From assembly GCA_947447375.1 (NCBI GenBank), contig CANFJB010000004.1:120136-184135 (forward strand): DNA of 64,000 bases, read 5' to 3'. The stretch comes from Bacteroidota bacterium. GTDB taxonomy: Bacteria > Bacteroidota > Bacteroidia > Flavobacteriales > Flavobacteriaceae. Position numbers and translations under genes: made by a program. This document shows positions 9,168-16,680 of the stretch, piece after piece (the first letter of the stretch is position 1; each line of letters starts with the position of its first letter). The notes beneath the pieces were generated by a model that searched no databases, was not told the origin of the DNA, and worked only from the letters and a program-made list of their open reading frames with translations.

Positions 9168-10199
9168 TTGAATACTAAATACAATACAACCTTACTATTT
9201 TCTATCCTAATAATTGGGGTAGTATTCTTGTTTTTATTGAATATTAGTTTGGGTTCGATTAACATTCCAATAAAGGATGTTTACACTAGTTTGCTTCATG
9301 GATCGTGCAGTAAAGAGTCGTGGAATTACATTATTTTGAATTACAGATTACCTAAAGCTATAGTTGCAATATTAATTGGTATAGGACTATCTATTAGTGG
9401 TTTATTAATGCAAACACTATTCAGGAATCCACTTGCCGGACCTTACGTTTTAGGATTGAGTTCTGGTGCAAGTTTAGGTGTAGCGGTTGTCATTTTAGGA
9501 GCTTCGTTATTGCCTATTTCACTATCTGAATTTTTCCTTTCCTCATTCGGAATTATCATCGCTTCTAGTTTAGGCAGTTTCTTTGTCTTAATCTCTGTTT
9601 TAGTAATTGCAAAACGACTTCGCGACACTATAGCGATATTAATCGTAGGATTGATGTTTGGAAGTTTAACAAGTGCTATTGTGGGTAGTTTAACCTATTT
9701 TAGTTCAGCGGAGCAACTTCAGAAATTTACTTTTTGGTCGCTAGGAAATCTTGGAAACCTAACTTGGAATTCAATTGGAATTTTAACTTGTTGCGTTACT
9801 TTAGGGATAATACTTAGCGTTTTTAGCATCAAACCTTTGAACGCATTACTATTAGGAGAAAATTACGCTAGAAGCTTAGGGATCAATTATAAAAAAACCA
9901 AGTACATTATACTATTTGCAACAAGTATATTAGCAGGAAGTATCACCGCTTTTGTTGGGCCTATTGCATTCGTAGGGCTTGCGGTGCCTCATATAGCGAA
10001 ATTGGTTTTTCAAACTAGTAACCATAAGATTTTGTTTTGGAGTACGTTACTTTTTGGAGCTATTATTATGCTCATTTGCGACAGCATTACTCAAATCCCA
10101 GGTACTGAGATTATCTTGCCAATAAATGCAATTACTTCAATTTTTGGAGCGCCTATCGTGATTTGGTTGTTGGTTAGAAAGAGAAAAATGATGGGTTGA
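9168..10199 (+). CDS. btuC: FecCD/BtuC-family ABC transporter permease
   Basis: 343 aa, very hydrophobic, with about ten membrane segments as in FecCD/BtuC permeases. Family landmarks include NYRLPKAIVAILIGIGLSIS, ETLFRNPLAGPYVLG-type sequence (MQTLFRNPLAGPYVLGLSSG) and GPIAFVGLAVPHIAK. The start is a TTG 1 bp after the btuF stop; no ATG is available before the first membrane segment, so TTG is the best choice. The usual third gene, the ATPase (BtuD), does not follow: the next gene is trmH on the other strand. Confidence 0.88.
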   Translation: MNTKYNTTLLFSILIIGVVFLFLLNISLGSINIPIKDVYTSLLHGSCSKESWNYIILNYRLPKAIVAILIGIGLSISGLLMQTLFRNPLAGPYVLGLSSGASLGVAVVILGASLLPISLSEFFLSSFGIIIASSLGSFFVLISVLVIAKRLRDTIAILIVGLMFGSLTSAIVGSLTYFSSAEQLQKFTFWSLGNLGNLTWNSIGILTCCVTLGIILSVFSIKPLNALLLGENYARSLGINYKKTKYIILFATSILAGSITAFVGPIAFVGLAVPHIAKLVFQTSNHKILFWSTLLFGAIIMLICDSITQIPGTEIILPINAITSIFGAPIVIWLLVRKRKMMG

Positions 10200-10234
10200 T
10201 TATAAATGTTTAAGCGTTTAATTGTTTAGTTGTT

Positions 10235-10335
10235 TAATTGTTTAATTATTTAACCGCAAGGTTCGCAAAGAAAATCAATTATCTGTCAATCTATCATCTA
10301 TTGGTCTATCATCTATTGGTCTATCATCTATTCAT
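10235..10335. repeat. Low-complexity and short tandem repeats
   Basis: After a TTTAATTG-type run, the unit ATCTATTGGTCTATC (15 bp) is repeated from about 10291 to 10332, directly before the trmH stop. This is a simple-sequence tract between convergent genes with no recognisable function. Confidence 0.7.
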
Positions 10336-10987
10336 TCTCGCTATAATAACGCGCCTCTATTCTCTTAATGTCTTTAATGGTATTTTTTGCCCATTGCAAA
10401 CGTTTTTCAATTATTTCATCTTCAGATAATTGCCATTGAATATTGGATTTTCTTAAGCGTTCTGTTAGGTTTTGAATGATAATTGCAGCAGAAACCGAAA
10501 TATTAAGACTTTCAGTAAATCCTACCATAGGTATTTTTAGAAATCCGTCTGCCCTTTTCAAAATCTCCTCCGATAATCCATCACGTTCAGTACCAAAAAA
10601 GAGTGCGCTTGGCTTAGAAATATCAAAGTCTTCTAATAAACAATCGTCTTCGTGTGGTGTGGTTGCGATAATTTGATATCCTCGAGATTGTAAGTTATCC
10701 AAGCAACCTGTAATACTATCAAACGCATTAATATCAACCCATTTTTGAGCTCCCATAGCAATTTCTTTATCGATTCGTTTACCAAATCGCTGTTCGATTA
10801 CGTGTAACTCTTGAATTCCAAAAACCTCACAACTTCGCATGACCGCACTGGTATTGTGCATTTGAAAAACATCTTCTACCGCCACAGTGAAATGGCGTGT
10901 TCTGTTTTTGAGAACGCTTAAAAAACGCTCCTTGCGGTTTTCTGTAAGTATGTTTTCTAGATATTCTAAATAAGCAATATCAACCAT
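10328..10987 (-). CDS. trmH: tRNA (guanosine-2'-O)-methyltransferase, TrmH/SpoU family
   Basis: 219 aa SPOUT methyltransferase. Family motifs are visible: NTSAVMRSCEVFG near 43-56, ALFFGTERDGLSEE near 126-139, and the SAM-knot motif IPMVGFTESLNISVSAAI near 150-168. It methylates the 2'-OH of G18 in tRNA if it is TrmH proper. Length and motifs fit TrmH rather than the larger RlmB. Monocistronic, convergent with btuC. Confidence 0.88.
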   Translation of the reverse strand: MVDIAYLEYLENILTENRKERFLSVLKNRTRHFTVAVEDVFQMHNTSAVMRSCEVFGIQELHVIEQRFGKRIDKEIAMGAQKWVDINAFDSITGCLDNLQSRGYQIIATTPHEDDCLLEDFDISKPSALFFGTERDGLSEEILKRADGFLKIPMVGFTESLNISVSAAIIIQNLTERLRKSNIQWQLSEDEIIEKRLQWAKNTIKDIKRIEARYYSENE

Positions 10988-11114
10988 TATTAGTATATTT
11001 TTGGTAAATTTAGAAACAAATTTGAGTTTATAAAACTTTTTCCATTATTGTTACCAATTCGTTACGAAATCAAAAACGGCAATATTATTAGCCAATTATA
11101 TTCAAACATTTCTG

Positions 11115-11122
11115 TATCTTTG
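11115..11122 (+). promoter_or_regulatory. -7 promoter box for purB
   Basis: TATCTTTG fits TAnnTTTG and lies 23 nt before the purB ATG. Confidence 0.6.
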
Positions 11123-11145
11123 CACTTTCAAAAAACAACACAACA

Positions 11146-12492
11146 ATGACTACTTTAAACGAATTAAATGCTGTTTCACCTATTGACGGAAGATACAGAA
11201 GTAAGACCGTTTCGTTAGCTCCTTTCTTTTCAGAGGAAGCTTTAATTAAATACCGCGTATTAATTGAAATTGAGTACTTTATCGCGTTGTGCGAAATTCC
11301 ATTACCACAGTTAAAAGAAATCGATAAAGGGGTATTTGAAAGCCTTAGAAACCTTTATAAAAACTTTTCTACACCAGATGCTCTTTGGATCAAAGAAACT
11401 GAAAAAACAACCAATCACGATGTAAAAACGGTTGAGTATTTTATTAAAGACGCTTTCGAAAAACTAGGTTTGTCATCTTATAAAGAATTTATCCATTTTG
11501 GGTTAACCTCACAAGACATCAACAATACGGCAATTCCATTATCTACAAAAGAAGCATTTGAAAATGTTTATTTACCATCTTTAATTGCGTTAATCTCAAA
11601 ATTAAAAGAGTTATGCGTTGAATGGAAAGACGTTCCAATGTTGGCAAAAACTCATGGACAACCTGCGTCTCCAACTCGTTTAGGCAAAGAAATTGGCGTT
11701 TTTGTAGAGCGATTAGAAGAACAAATGCGTTTGTTGTTTAATATTCCTTTTGCAGCTAAATTTGGTGGTGCAACTGGTAATTACAACGCCCATCATGTGG
11801 CTTATCCACAAATTGACTGGAAACAATTTGGTAGTCATTTTGTAGAAGAAAATTTAGGTTTGCACCATTCTTTTCCAACTACCCAAATAGAACATTACGA
11901 TCATTTTGCTGCTTTTTTTGATGCTTTAAAACGAATCAATACCATTATAATTGATTTAGACAGAGACATTTGGACTTATGTTTCCATGGAGTATTTCAAA
12001 CAAAAAATTAAAGCAGGAGAAATTGGTTCTTCGGCGATGCCACACAAAGTAAACCCTATTGATTTTGAAAATTCAGAAGGAAATTTAGGAATGGCAAACG
12101 CGATTTTTGAGCACCTTTCGGCAAAATTACCTCTTTCTAGATTACAACGAGATTTAACTGACAGTACCGTTTTGAGAAACATTGGTGTGCCAATGGGACA
12201 TACTTTAATTGCATTTGAATCCACTTTAAAAGGATTGAACAAATTGTTATTGAACGAGCCGAAATTTCATGAAGATTTAGAGAAAAACTGGGCTGTAGTT
12301 GCTGAAGCGATCCAAACTATCCTAAGAAGAGAAGGTTATCCAAATCCATACGAAGCCTTAAAGGGATTGACTAGAACGAATGAAGCTATTGATAAAAATG
12401 CAATTCATAATTTCATTGCCACTCTAGAAGTATCAGATGAAATAAAAGCAGAATTATTGCAAATCACTCCAAGTAACTTTGTAGGAATTTAG
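11146..12492 (+). CDS. purB: Adenylosuccinate lyase
   Basis: 448 aa, normal length. It cleaves SAICAR and adenylosuccinate to release fumarate in purine synthesis. The fumarase/ASL superfamily signature GSSAMPHKVNPI is at about 295-306, and the TSQDINNTA and KTHGQPASPT segments are conserved active-site regions. Monocistronic, with its own -7 box and terminator. Confidence 0.97.
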   Translation: MTTLNELNAVSPIDGRYRSKTVSLAPFFSEEALIKYRVLIEIEYFIALCEIPLPQLKEIDKGVFESLRNLYKNFSTPDALWIKETEKTTNHDVKTVEYFIKDAFEKLGLSSYKEFIHFGLTSQDINNTAIPLSTKEAFENVYLPSLIALISKLKELCVEWKDVPMLAKTHGQPASPTRLGKEIGVFVERLEEQMRLLFNIPFAAKFGGATGNYNAHHVAYPQIDWKQFGSHFVEENLGLHHSFPTTQIEHYDHFAAFFDALKRINTIIIDLDRDIWTYVSMEYFKQKIKAGEIGSSAMPHKVNPIDFENSEGNLGMANAIFEHLSAKLPLSRLQRDLTDSTVLRNIGVPMGHTLIAFESTLKGLNKLLLNEPKFHEDLEKNWAVVAEAIQTILRREGYPNPYEALKGLTRTNEAIDKNAIHNFIATLEVSDEIKAELLQITPSNFVGI

Positions 12493-12513
12493 TAAACAAA
12501 AACTCCATAATGA

Positions 12514-12546
12514 AAACCCGCTAAGAAGATATTTTTAGCGGGTTTT
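12514..12546 (+). terminator. Intrinsic terminator after purB
   Basis: 11-bp perfect stem AAAACCCGCTA / TAGCGGGTTTT with an 11-nt loop, starting 22 bp after the purB stop. Confidence 0.9.
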
Positions 12547-12603
12547 GTGTTTGTAATTAATAGCTAAGGACAAAGAACAAGCCCTGTAAGGACGAATTAA
12601 TAA

Positions 12604-12686
12604 AACGACCGCGGTGAAATAATAATATCACCGCGGTCGTTTTGTAATTTCACCGCGGTGATTTTCATAAATGACCGCGGTCGTTT
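12604..12686. repeat. Array of four palindromes at exact 22-bp spacing (copy 1)
   Basis: Four near-palindromic sites of the form (T/C)(C/G)ACCGCGGT(G/C)(A/G) have centres at 12611.5, 12633.5, 12655.5 and 12677.5, exactly 22 bp apart. The last centre is 33.5 bp before a TATCTTTG box at 12711, the same distance as in the array in front of the HU gene at 60679. They look like tandem operators for a dimeric DNA-binding protein. Spacers are AT-rich and not conserved. Confidence 0.85.
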
Positions 12687-12710
12687 AAATTAAAAGTGAG
12701 GTTAAAGGTG

Positions 12711-12805
12711 TATCTTTGTCAAGATTCGATACAAACTAAGTACCAACCAAATAAAAACACCCTTTATGGCAATTCCAATTATTGTAATAGGAAACAGTAT
12801 TCCTT
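12711..12805 (+). pseudogene. Promoter and first 13 codons of an HU-family gene (remnant)
   Basis: A TATCTTTG box at 12711-12718 is followed 47 nt later by an ATG at 12766. The frame encodes MAIPIIVIGNSIP and then a TAG stop. It aligns with MAVPIIAVANSNP, the start of the complete HU-family gene at 60679, and the untranslated leaders are also similar. Everything downstream of codon 13 has been replaced by tspO sequence in another frame, so this is a truncated copy. Confidence 0.85.
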
Positions 12806-12807
12806 AG

Positions 12808-13091
12808 CTCTAATTTGGGACAACGATGCAACGGAATTAAATAAACGCAGTGCCTATTTATTATTTGCCTTACAACTATTTTTGAATTTTTGGTGGAGCA
12901 TTTTATTCTTTTATTTCCATTCCCCAGCACTAGCATTAGTAGCTATTATTTTAATGGTGGTACTAATTATTTTAACCATTTATAGTTTCTCGAATTTTTC
13001 CAAACCAGCAGCTTATTTACTTGTGCCTTATATCGCATGGGTATCATTTGCGACCATTTTAAACTACACTATTTGGAATATAAATAGGTAA
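12808..13091 (+). pseudogene. C-terminal fragment of TspO/MBR family protein
   Basis: The frame encodes about 93 residues matching the last three membrane segments of TspO (translocator protein): ALQLFLNFWWSILFFYFHSP, ALALVAIILMVVL and LLVPYIAWVSFATILNYTIW. TspO is normally about 155 residues, so roughly the first 60 are missing. The upstream sequence is an out-of-frame HU-gene start. A GTG-initiated frame does run through from 12696, but its first 38 codons are HU leader sequence, so I regard the gene as broken. Confidence 0.82.
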
Positions 13092-13136
13092 AACAGCTAC
13101 TTCCGACTAAAATCTTATATCTTAAATCTAAAATCC

Positions 13137-14483
13137 CTACTCCTCTATTTTCTTAACGACTTTTCTGGCGACTTCAATTTTATACTTTTTGCCCTTCATT
13201 TTTTCATCGCGAATATTATGAAGTAAGTCTTTGACTTTGTTGAATTTAACGGCTGCAAACGAAATGAAATCTTTCACTTCGATTAATCCCAAATCGCCTT
13301 TTTCGAGTTTGCCTTTTTGAGAAAAGAAACCTACAATGTCTATTTTATTCAACTTGTTTTTCTTTCCACCACTGATATAAATGGTTTGAAATTCGGGAGG
13401 TTTAGGCAATGAAGTTGAATTTTCAACTTTCAGAGTTTCCATTCCATAATCAATGTAATCCATCTTTTTCTCACTTTCGTGAGCGATAATATAAGCCGTT
13501 CCTGAAGCCAACATACGTGCGGTTCTTCCGTTTCTGTGCGTAAATTCGTCTTCTTTGGAAGGCAAATGATAATGAATTACATGTTTCATTTCTGGAATAT
13601 CCAATCCACGAGCGGCTAAATCGGTAGTGACTAAATAGCTCACACTTCCATTTCTGAACTGAATTAAAGCGCGCTCGCGTTCGTCCTGATCCATTCCGCC
13701 GTGATAATAAGTAGCGTAAATTCCTTTTTCGTTTAACGTATCGCTGATGCGTTCGGCAGCATCGCGATGGTTGCAAAATACCAATGCCGATTGCGATTTC
13801 AAAGAACAAATCAAGTTGAACAAACTACCTATTTTGTCTTTCTCTTTAGAAACTACCAATTTCATGGACAAATTCGTGCGCTCTTCTTCGGCAGGAATAT
13901 AATCCAAAATCGTAGGATTAATAACTCGCGTGTATTTTGGAATTTCAATATCAGAAGTTGCCGAAACCAAAACGCGCTTATTAAGTTTCGTTAATTTCCC
14001 AATGATAAATGACATTTGCTCGTGGAATCCCAGTTGCAAAGATTTATCAAATTCATCTAAAACCAAGGTTTGAATTTTGTCCAAACGGAAAGTTCCACGG
14101 TCAATATGATCGGCAATTCTTCCTGGAGTTCCTATTAAAACTGCCGGAGGATTACTTAAATTCTTAATTTCTGTATCTATGGAATGTCCGCCATAGCAAA
14201 CGTTTACTTTATAATCGGTTCCCATTTTCTTCCAAACTTGCTCAATTTGCAAAGCCAATTCACGTGAAGGAACTAAAATCAAACATTGCACCGAAAGAAT
14301 TTCAGGTTGCAACATTTCAAATATTGGCAACAAGAAAGCCAACGTTTTCCCAGAACCTGTTGGTGATAAAAGCAAAATGTTATTGTCGCTCAAAATCGTT
14401 TCTTGCGCAGCAACTTGCATTTCGTTTAGGTTTTCAATACCTAAATTGAGAATTATATTATTGGAATGGTATTTCGTTTTCAT
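13137..14483 (-). CDS. DEAD-box RNA helicase with DbpA-type C-terminal domain
   Basis: 448 aa. Walker A/motif I SPTGSGKT (about 40-47), motif II DEFD in place of the canonical DEAD, motif III SATSD, and motif VI HRNGRTAR are present. The last about 75 residues (IDIVGFFSQKGKLEKGDLGL onward) resemble the DbpA RNA-binding domain, which in DbpA targets 23S rRNA hairpin 92, so a role in ribosome assembly is likely. Its start region (codons 1-10 and 13 bp upstream) is duplicated at 17462-17504, marking the edge of an inserted segment. Confidence 0.9.
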   Translation of the reverse strand: MKTKYHSNNIILNLGIENLNEMQVAAQETILSDNNILLLSPTGSGKTLAFLLPIFEMLQPEILSVQCLILVPSRELALQIEQVWKKMGTDYKVNVCYGGHSIDTEIKNLSNPPAVLIGTPGRIADHIDRGTFRLDKIQTLVLDEFDKSLQLGFHEQMSFIIGKLTKLNKRVLVSATSDIEIPKYTRVINPTILDYIPAEEERTNLSMKLVVSKEKDKIGSLFNLICSLKSQSALVFCNHRDAAERISDTLNEKGIYATYYHGGMDQDERERALIQFRNGSVSYLVTTDLAARGLDIPEMKHVIHYHLPSKEDEFTHRNGRTARMLASGTAYIIAHESEKKMDYIDYGMETLKVENSTSLPKPPEFQTIYISGGKKNKLNKIDIVGFFSQKGKLEKGDLGLIEVKDFISFAAVKFNKVKDLLHNIRDEKMKGKKYKIEVARKVVKKIEE

Positions 14484-14496
14484 TTTGCAAAGGTAA
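14454..14496. repeat. 43-bp direct repeat, copy A (helicase start region)
   Basis: A perfect 43-bp match to 17462-17504, offset exactly 3008 bp. This copy is functional sequence: it holds the helicase start codon (14481-14483) and its first ten codons. The two copies bracket the cassette array and the RAYT element. Confidence 0.95.
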
Positions 14497-14567
14497 ACCC
14501 AATTTTGAATTATAAATTATAAATTTTAAATAACCCTAAACTTTTCTTTTGGAGCGAATTGTCCTCT

Positions 14568-14662
14568 TGTATTTGGAAATGTAATTCCCGCTTTCCATTA
14601 CAATCTGCGTTAAAAAACGCAGGATTTCCATTGCAATCGGGGCTGAGGGAATAGTCATTTTC
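14568..14662. repeat. Dispersed intergenic repeat, family 2 (copy 1)
   Basis: Contains TCCCGCTTTCCATTACAATC, an internal hairpin (CTGCGTT / AACGCAG, 14605-14622) and GGATTTCCATTGCAATCGG followed by GGCTGAGGG. Related elements lie at 31951-32020, 39680-39756 and 50560-50692. The 355-bp gap between the helicase and the next gene holds this repeat, then AT-rich sequence, then the attI-like element; no gene was seen. Confidence 0.7.
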
Positions 14663-14730
14663 TTGCTTTTAATTTTTTGGATATAAATCAAACTGATATT
14701 GAAAAATAAACTACATTTGAAAATATATAA

Positions 14731-14810
14731 AGTTAGGACACTTGTAATACAAAGCCACCCAATATTGGGTTGATAAGTCTGACTTTTTCAGATATATAAA
14801 CTAGTTAGTG
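14731..14810 (+). repeat. attI-like element at the head of cassette array 1
   Basis: An ungapped 80-bp match (60 of 80 positions) to 62531-62610, which lies between the tyrosine recombinase and its first cassette. Both contain a CCCA-TATT-GGG inverted core, end in CTAGTTAG, and stand immediately before the first cassette. By position it resembles an integron attI site; that role is inferred. Confidence 0.7.
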
Positions 14811-14838
14811 GCAATTTTGAAACCCCGAACAGAACAAC

Positions 14839-15912
14839 ATGAACATAAAGACAATTTTAAATGCTTTTTTAATTTTAATATTTTCCTTTTCTTACGGACA
14901 AACAAAAAAATTAAAAATCTATACTGACGAAAGGATTGAATTGTTAAATGTTATTCAATACCTATCAAATTATCCAATCCTAAATAAATCGGAAAGTCTT
15001 GAGTATAAAAAAGAAATTGAAATTTTCTTCAAAGATTTTAAAAACCATAATGCCGTTTCACTGAATAAAAAAGTCTATCGTAATTTTTTGGGATTTGATA
15101 GAGCTGTAAATTATATTTTGCACTATGATTTGCCAAATTTTAATGTAAACTCCGAATTTAACAACGACGAATTACAAAACTTGAATGCATTGGAATCAAG
15201 AGATTCATTAAATCTTATTAGAAATGAATTCAAAGATTTTTATGAAAAATCTAACTTCCATTTATTTTTTAAAAATCATAGTAACTTTTACAAAAAAATA
15301 AATAAATCAACTATTGCAGAATTAAACAACCAAAATGTAATTTCAATTTTAGAAAAACATTATGGCATTAAAAACAATTCTTATTCTATTATTTTAGCAC
15401 CATTATTACATGATGGCGGTTATGAAGTTGATATTGAAAATGCAAAAGGGAAAAACCTTTATGCCATAATTGGACCTATAAGTGACAATATAAATAAAAC
15501 ACCTGTTTTTGACACACAAAATATTCTTTCAGAGTATGTAATACATGAATTTAGCCATAGCTTTTGTAATCCAATTATTGACCAATATTTTGATAAATTA
15601 AAACAAAGCGAATGCCTTTTAAATCCAATAGAAAGTAAAATTAAATTACAAGGATATAAAGGCTGGAAAACATGTCTCTATGAACATTTAGTTCGAGCAA
15701 ATGAAATTGTACTCAATGAAATTGTTTTTGGAAAACCAAAATCTGACAAACTATATAATGAAATGATAAATGATGGCTGGATTTATCTTGCTGGAATGGT
15801 TCCAATAATAAAAGATGAATATTTAAAAAACAGAAATGTATATAAGACAGAAAATGAAATCATGACCTTAATAGTGAAATATTTAGAAACTGAAAAGAAA
15901 AACTGCCACTAA
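14839..15912 (+). CDS. DUF4932 family putative secreted zinc metalloprotease-like protein
   Basis: 357 aa with a signal peptide (about 1-20, LILIFSFSYG). The body fits the DUF4932 family (YTDERIELLNVIQYLS near 28-43). An HExxH zinc motif, HEFSH, lies at residues 236-240 in a helix (VIHEFSHSFCNP), and later glutamates (VRANEIVLNE) could supply a third ligand, so a gluzincin-like peptidase activity is plausible but unproven. This is the only gene of cassette 1. Its composition is more AT-rich and Lys-rich than the flanking housekeeping genes, consistent with transfer. Confidence 0.85.
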   Translation: MNIKTILNAFLILIFSFSYGQTKKLKIYTDERIELLNVIQYLSNYPILNKSESLEYKKEIEIFFKDFKNHNAVSLNKKVYRNFLGFDRAVNYILHYDLPNFNVNSEFNNDELQNLNALESRDSLNLIRNEFKDFYEKSNFHLFFKNHSNFYKKINKSTIAELNNQNVISILEKHYGIKNNSYSIILAPLLHDGGYEVDIENAKGKNLYAIIGPISDNINKTPVFDTQNILSEYVIHEFSHSFCNPIIDQYFDKLKQSECLLNPIESKIKLQGYKGWKTCLYEHLVRANEIVLNEIVFGKPKSDKLYNEMINDGWIYLAGMVPIIKDEYLKNRNVYKTENEIMTLIVKYLETEKKNCH

Positions 15913-16047
15913 CAGCGGTTTCAAGAAATGGCGAGGCACGGGATTTATCAGAAATTGGAAAGGTTTTTAATTAAAAGTTTTGTTATATTTGTAAAGGCTT
16001 GGTCTAGGTTCATCGCCACTTCTTGAAGCCGCGAAACGTTATAAGCC
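15904..16047 (+). repeat. attC-like palindrome, type alpha (copy 1), with internal promoter
   Basis: Left arm GCGGTTTCAAGAAATGGCG (15915-15933) pairs with right arm CGCCACTTCTTGAAGCCGC (16014-16032) at 17 of 19 positions. Outside the arms an unpaired spacer (A versus GAAAC) separates them from the variable outer boxes TGCCACTAAC and GTTATAAGCC. This R''-L''-loop-L'-R' layout is that of an attC site. The 80-bp loop holds a TATATTTG promoter box at 15984-15991. Nearly the same sequence recurs at 63694-63835. Confidence 0.8.
15984..15991 (+). promoter_or_regulatory. -7 promoter box inside attC-like loop, for cassette 2
   Basis: TATATTTG fits TAnnTTTG; it points at the SseB-like gene 75 nt downstream. 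The matching box in the second alpha element is at 63772-63779. Confidence 0.6.
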
Positions 16048-16614
16048 ATTTTTAACAACATCTTTCATGGAAGACAAACCTCTAAATTTTGACAACTCTA
16101 AACTGCTTTTACTAATTGAAGATTGGTTGAACGCAAACGGAAAAGGAAATACATATGAAAATGTTTTAATGGAAATATTAAATGGAAACTCATGTTTATT
16201 TGTCCAAACGCATGGTGAACAAGTTACAGAAACAAGGACTTATGTTGCCGGTGAAAATGAGAAGCTGAAATTGGGAGTTTATGAAATTCAAGGCAAGAAA
16301 TATTTTGGAGCGTTTACTGATCTTGACTTATTGGAAAAGTGGCTGAAAGTTCGTGGTTCTTATGCTCAACTTTCTTCAAAAGTTCTACTTGAAATGGCAG
16401 AAGAAACCAAAGTAGATGGAATTATAATAAATAGCAGTTATAGAAATATGTTTGCAATTTTAAGAAAAAGTGACGTGTCAAAAAACGGCTTATAACAGCG
16501 GTTTCTCGCAATTGCGAATTTTGTTGTGAATTCACGTTTGCGTTTCGCAAGAAGTTTTATCTTTAACAGAAAATAATAAGTTCCGCATTTCGCAACTGCG
16601 TGAAGCGGCAAACG
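16039..16614 (+). mobile_element. Integron-like gene cassette 2
   Basis: Starts GTTATAAGCC-A-TTTTT (16038) and ends AAAAA-C-GGCTTATAAC (16481-16496), again complementary with one mismatch at the same place as in cassette 1. It carries a single 142-codon gene and closes with a type beta attC-like palindrome. Confidence 0.72.
16067..16495 (+). CDS. SseB-family-like protein
   Basis: 142 aa, soluble. The segment LGVYEIQGKKYFGAFTDLDL (about 74-93) followed by a W-x-x helix and an acidic-hydrophobic repeat resembles the SseB N-terminal domain, found in many small bacterial proteins of unclear function. The TAA stop overlaps the cassette end box. Transcription probably starts in the attC-like loop upstream (box at 15984). 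Assignment to SseB is by pattern only. Confidence 0.7.
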   Translation: MEDKPLNFDNSKLLLLIEDWLNANGKGNTYENVLMEILNGNSCLFVQTHGEQVTETRTYVAGENEKLKLGVYEIQGKKYFGAFTDLDLLEKWLKVRGSYAQLSSKVLLEMAEETKVDGIIINSSYRNMFAILRKSDVSKNGL

Positions 16615-16623
16615 TTAGCGTTA
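16487..16623 (+). repeat. attC-like palindrome, type beta (copy 1)
   Basis: Left arm AGCGGTTTCTCGCAATTGCG (16496-16517 region) pairs imperfectly with right arm CGCAACTGCGTGAAGCGGC (16591-16609). Outer boxes are GGCTTATAAC (end of cassette 2) and GTTAGCGTTA (start of the next, truncated unit). It closely resembles 60088-60219. Confidence 0.78.
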
Positions 16624-16680
16624 ATAGCTCCGGAAAACGGAAATTGAAATCGAAAGAATTAAAATTAAACTTTAATTAAA

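Larger units (their letters stand above)
14805..16038 (+). mobile_element. Integron-like gene cassette 1
   Basis: The unit begins GTTAGTGGCA-A-TTTT (14804) and the gene ends in AAAA-C-TGCCACTAAC (15899-15913), the reverse complement apart from one conserved mismatch. A 130-bp attC-like palindrome closes the unit at 16038, where the next GTTA begins. It carries one gene (DUF4932 protein), whose TAA stop lies inside the terminal repeat, as is common in integron cassettes. Confidence 0.72.

Noticed and set aside
12696..13091. Intact GTG-initiated gene for a TspO-like protein
   Set aside because: The first 38 codons are out-of-frame HU leader and start sequence, and the first two TspO helices are missing, so it is treated as a fragment.
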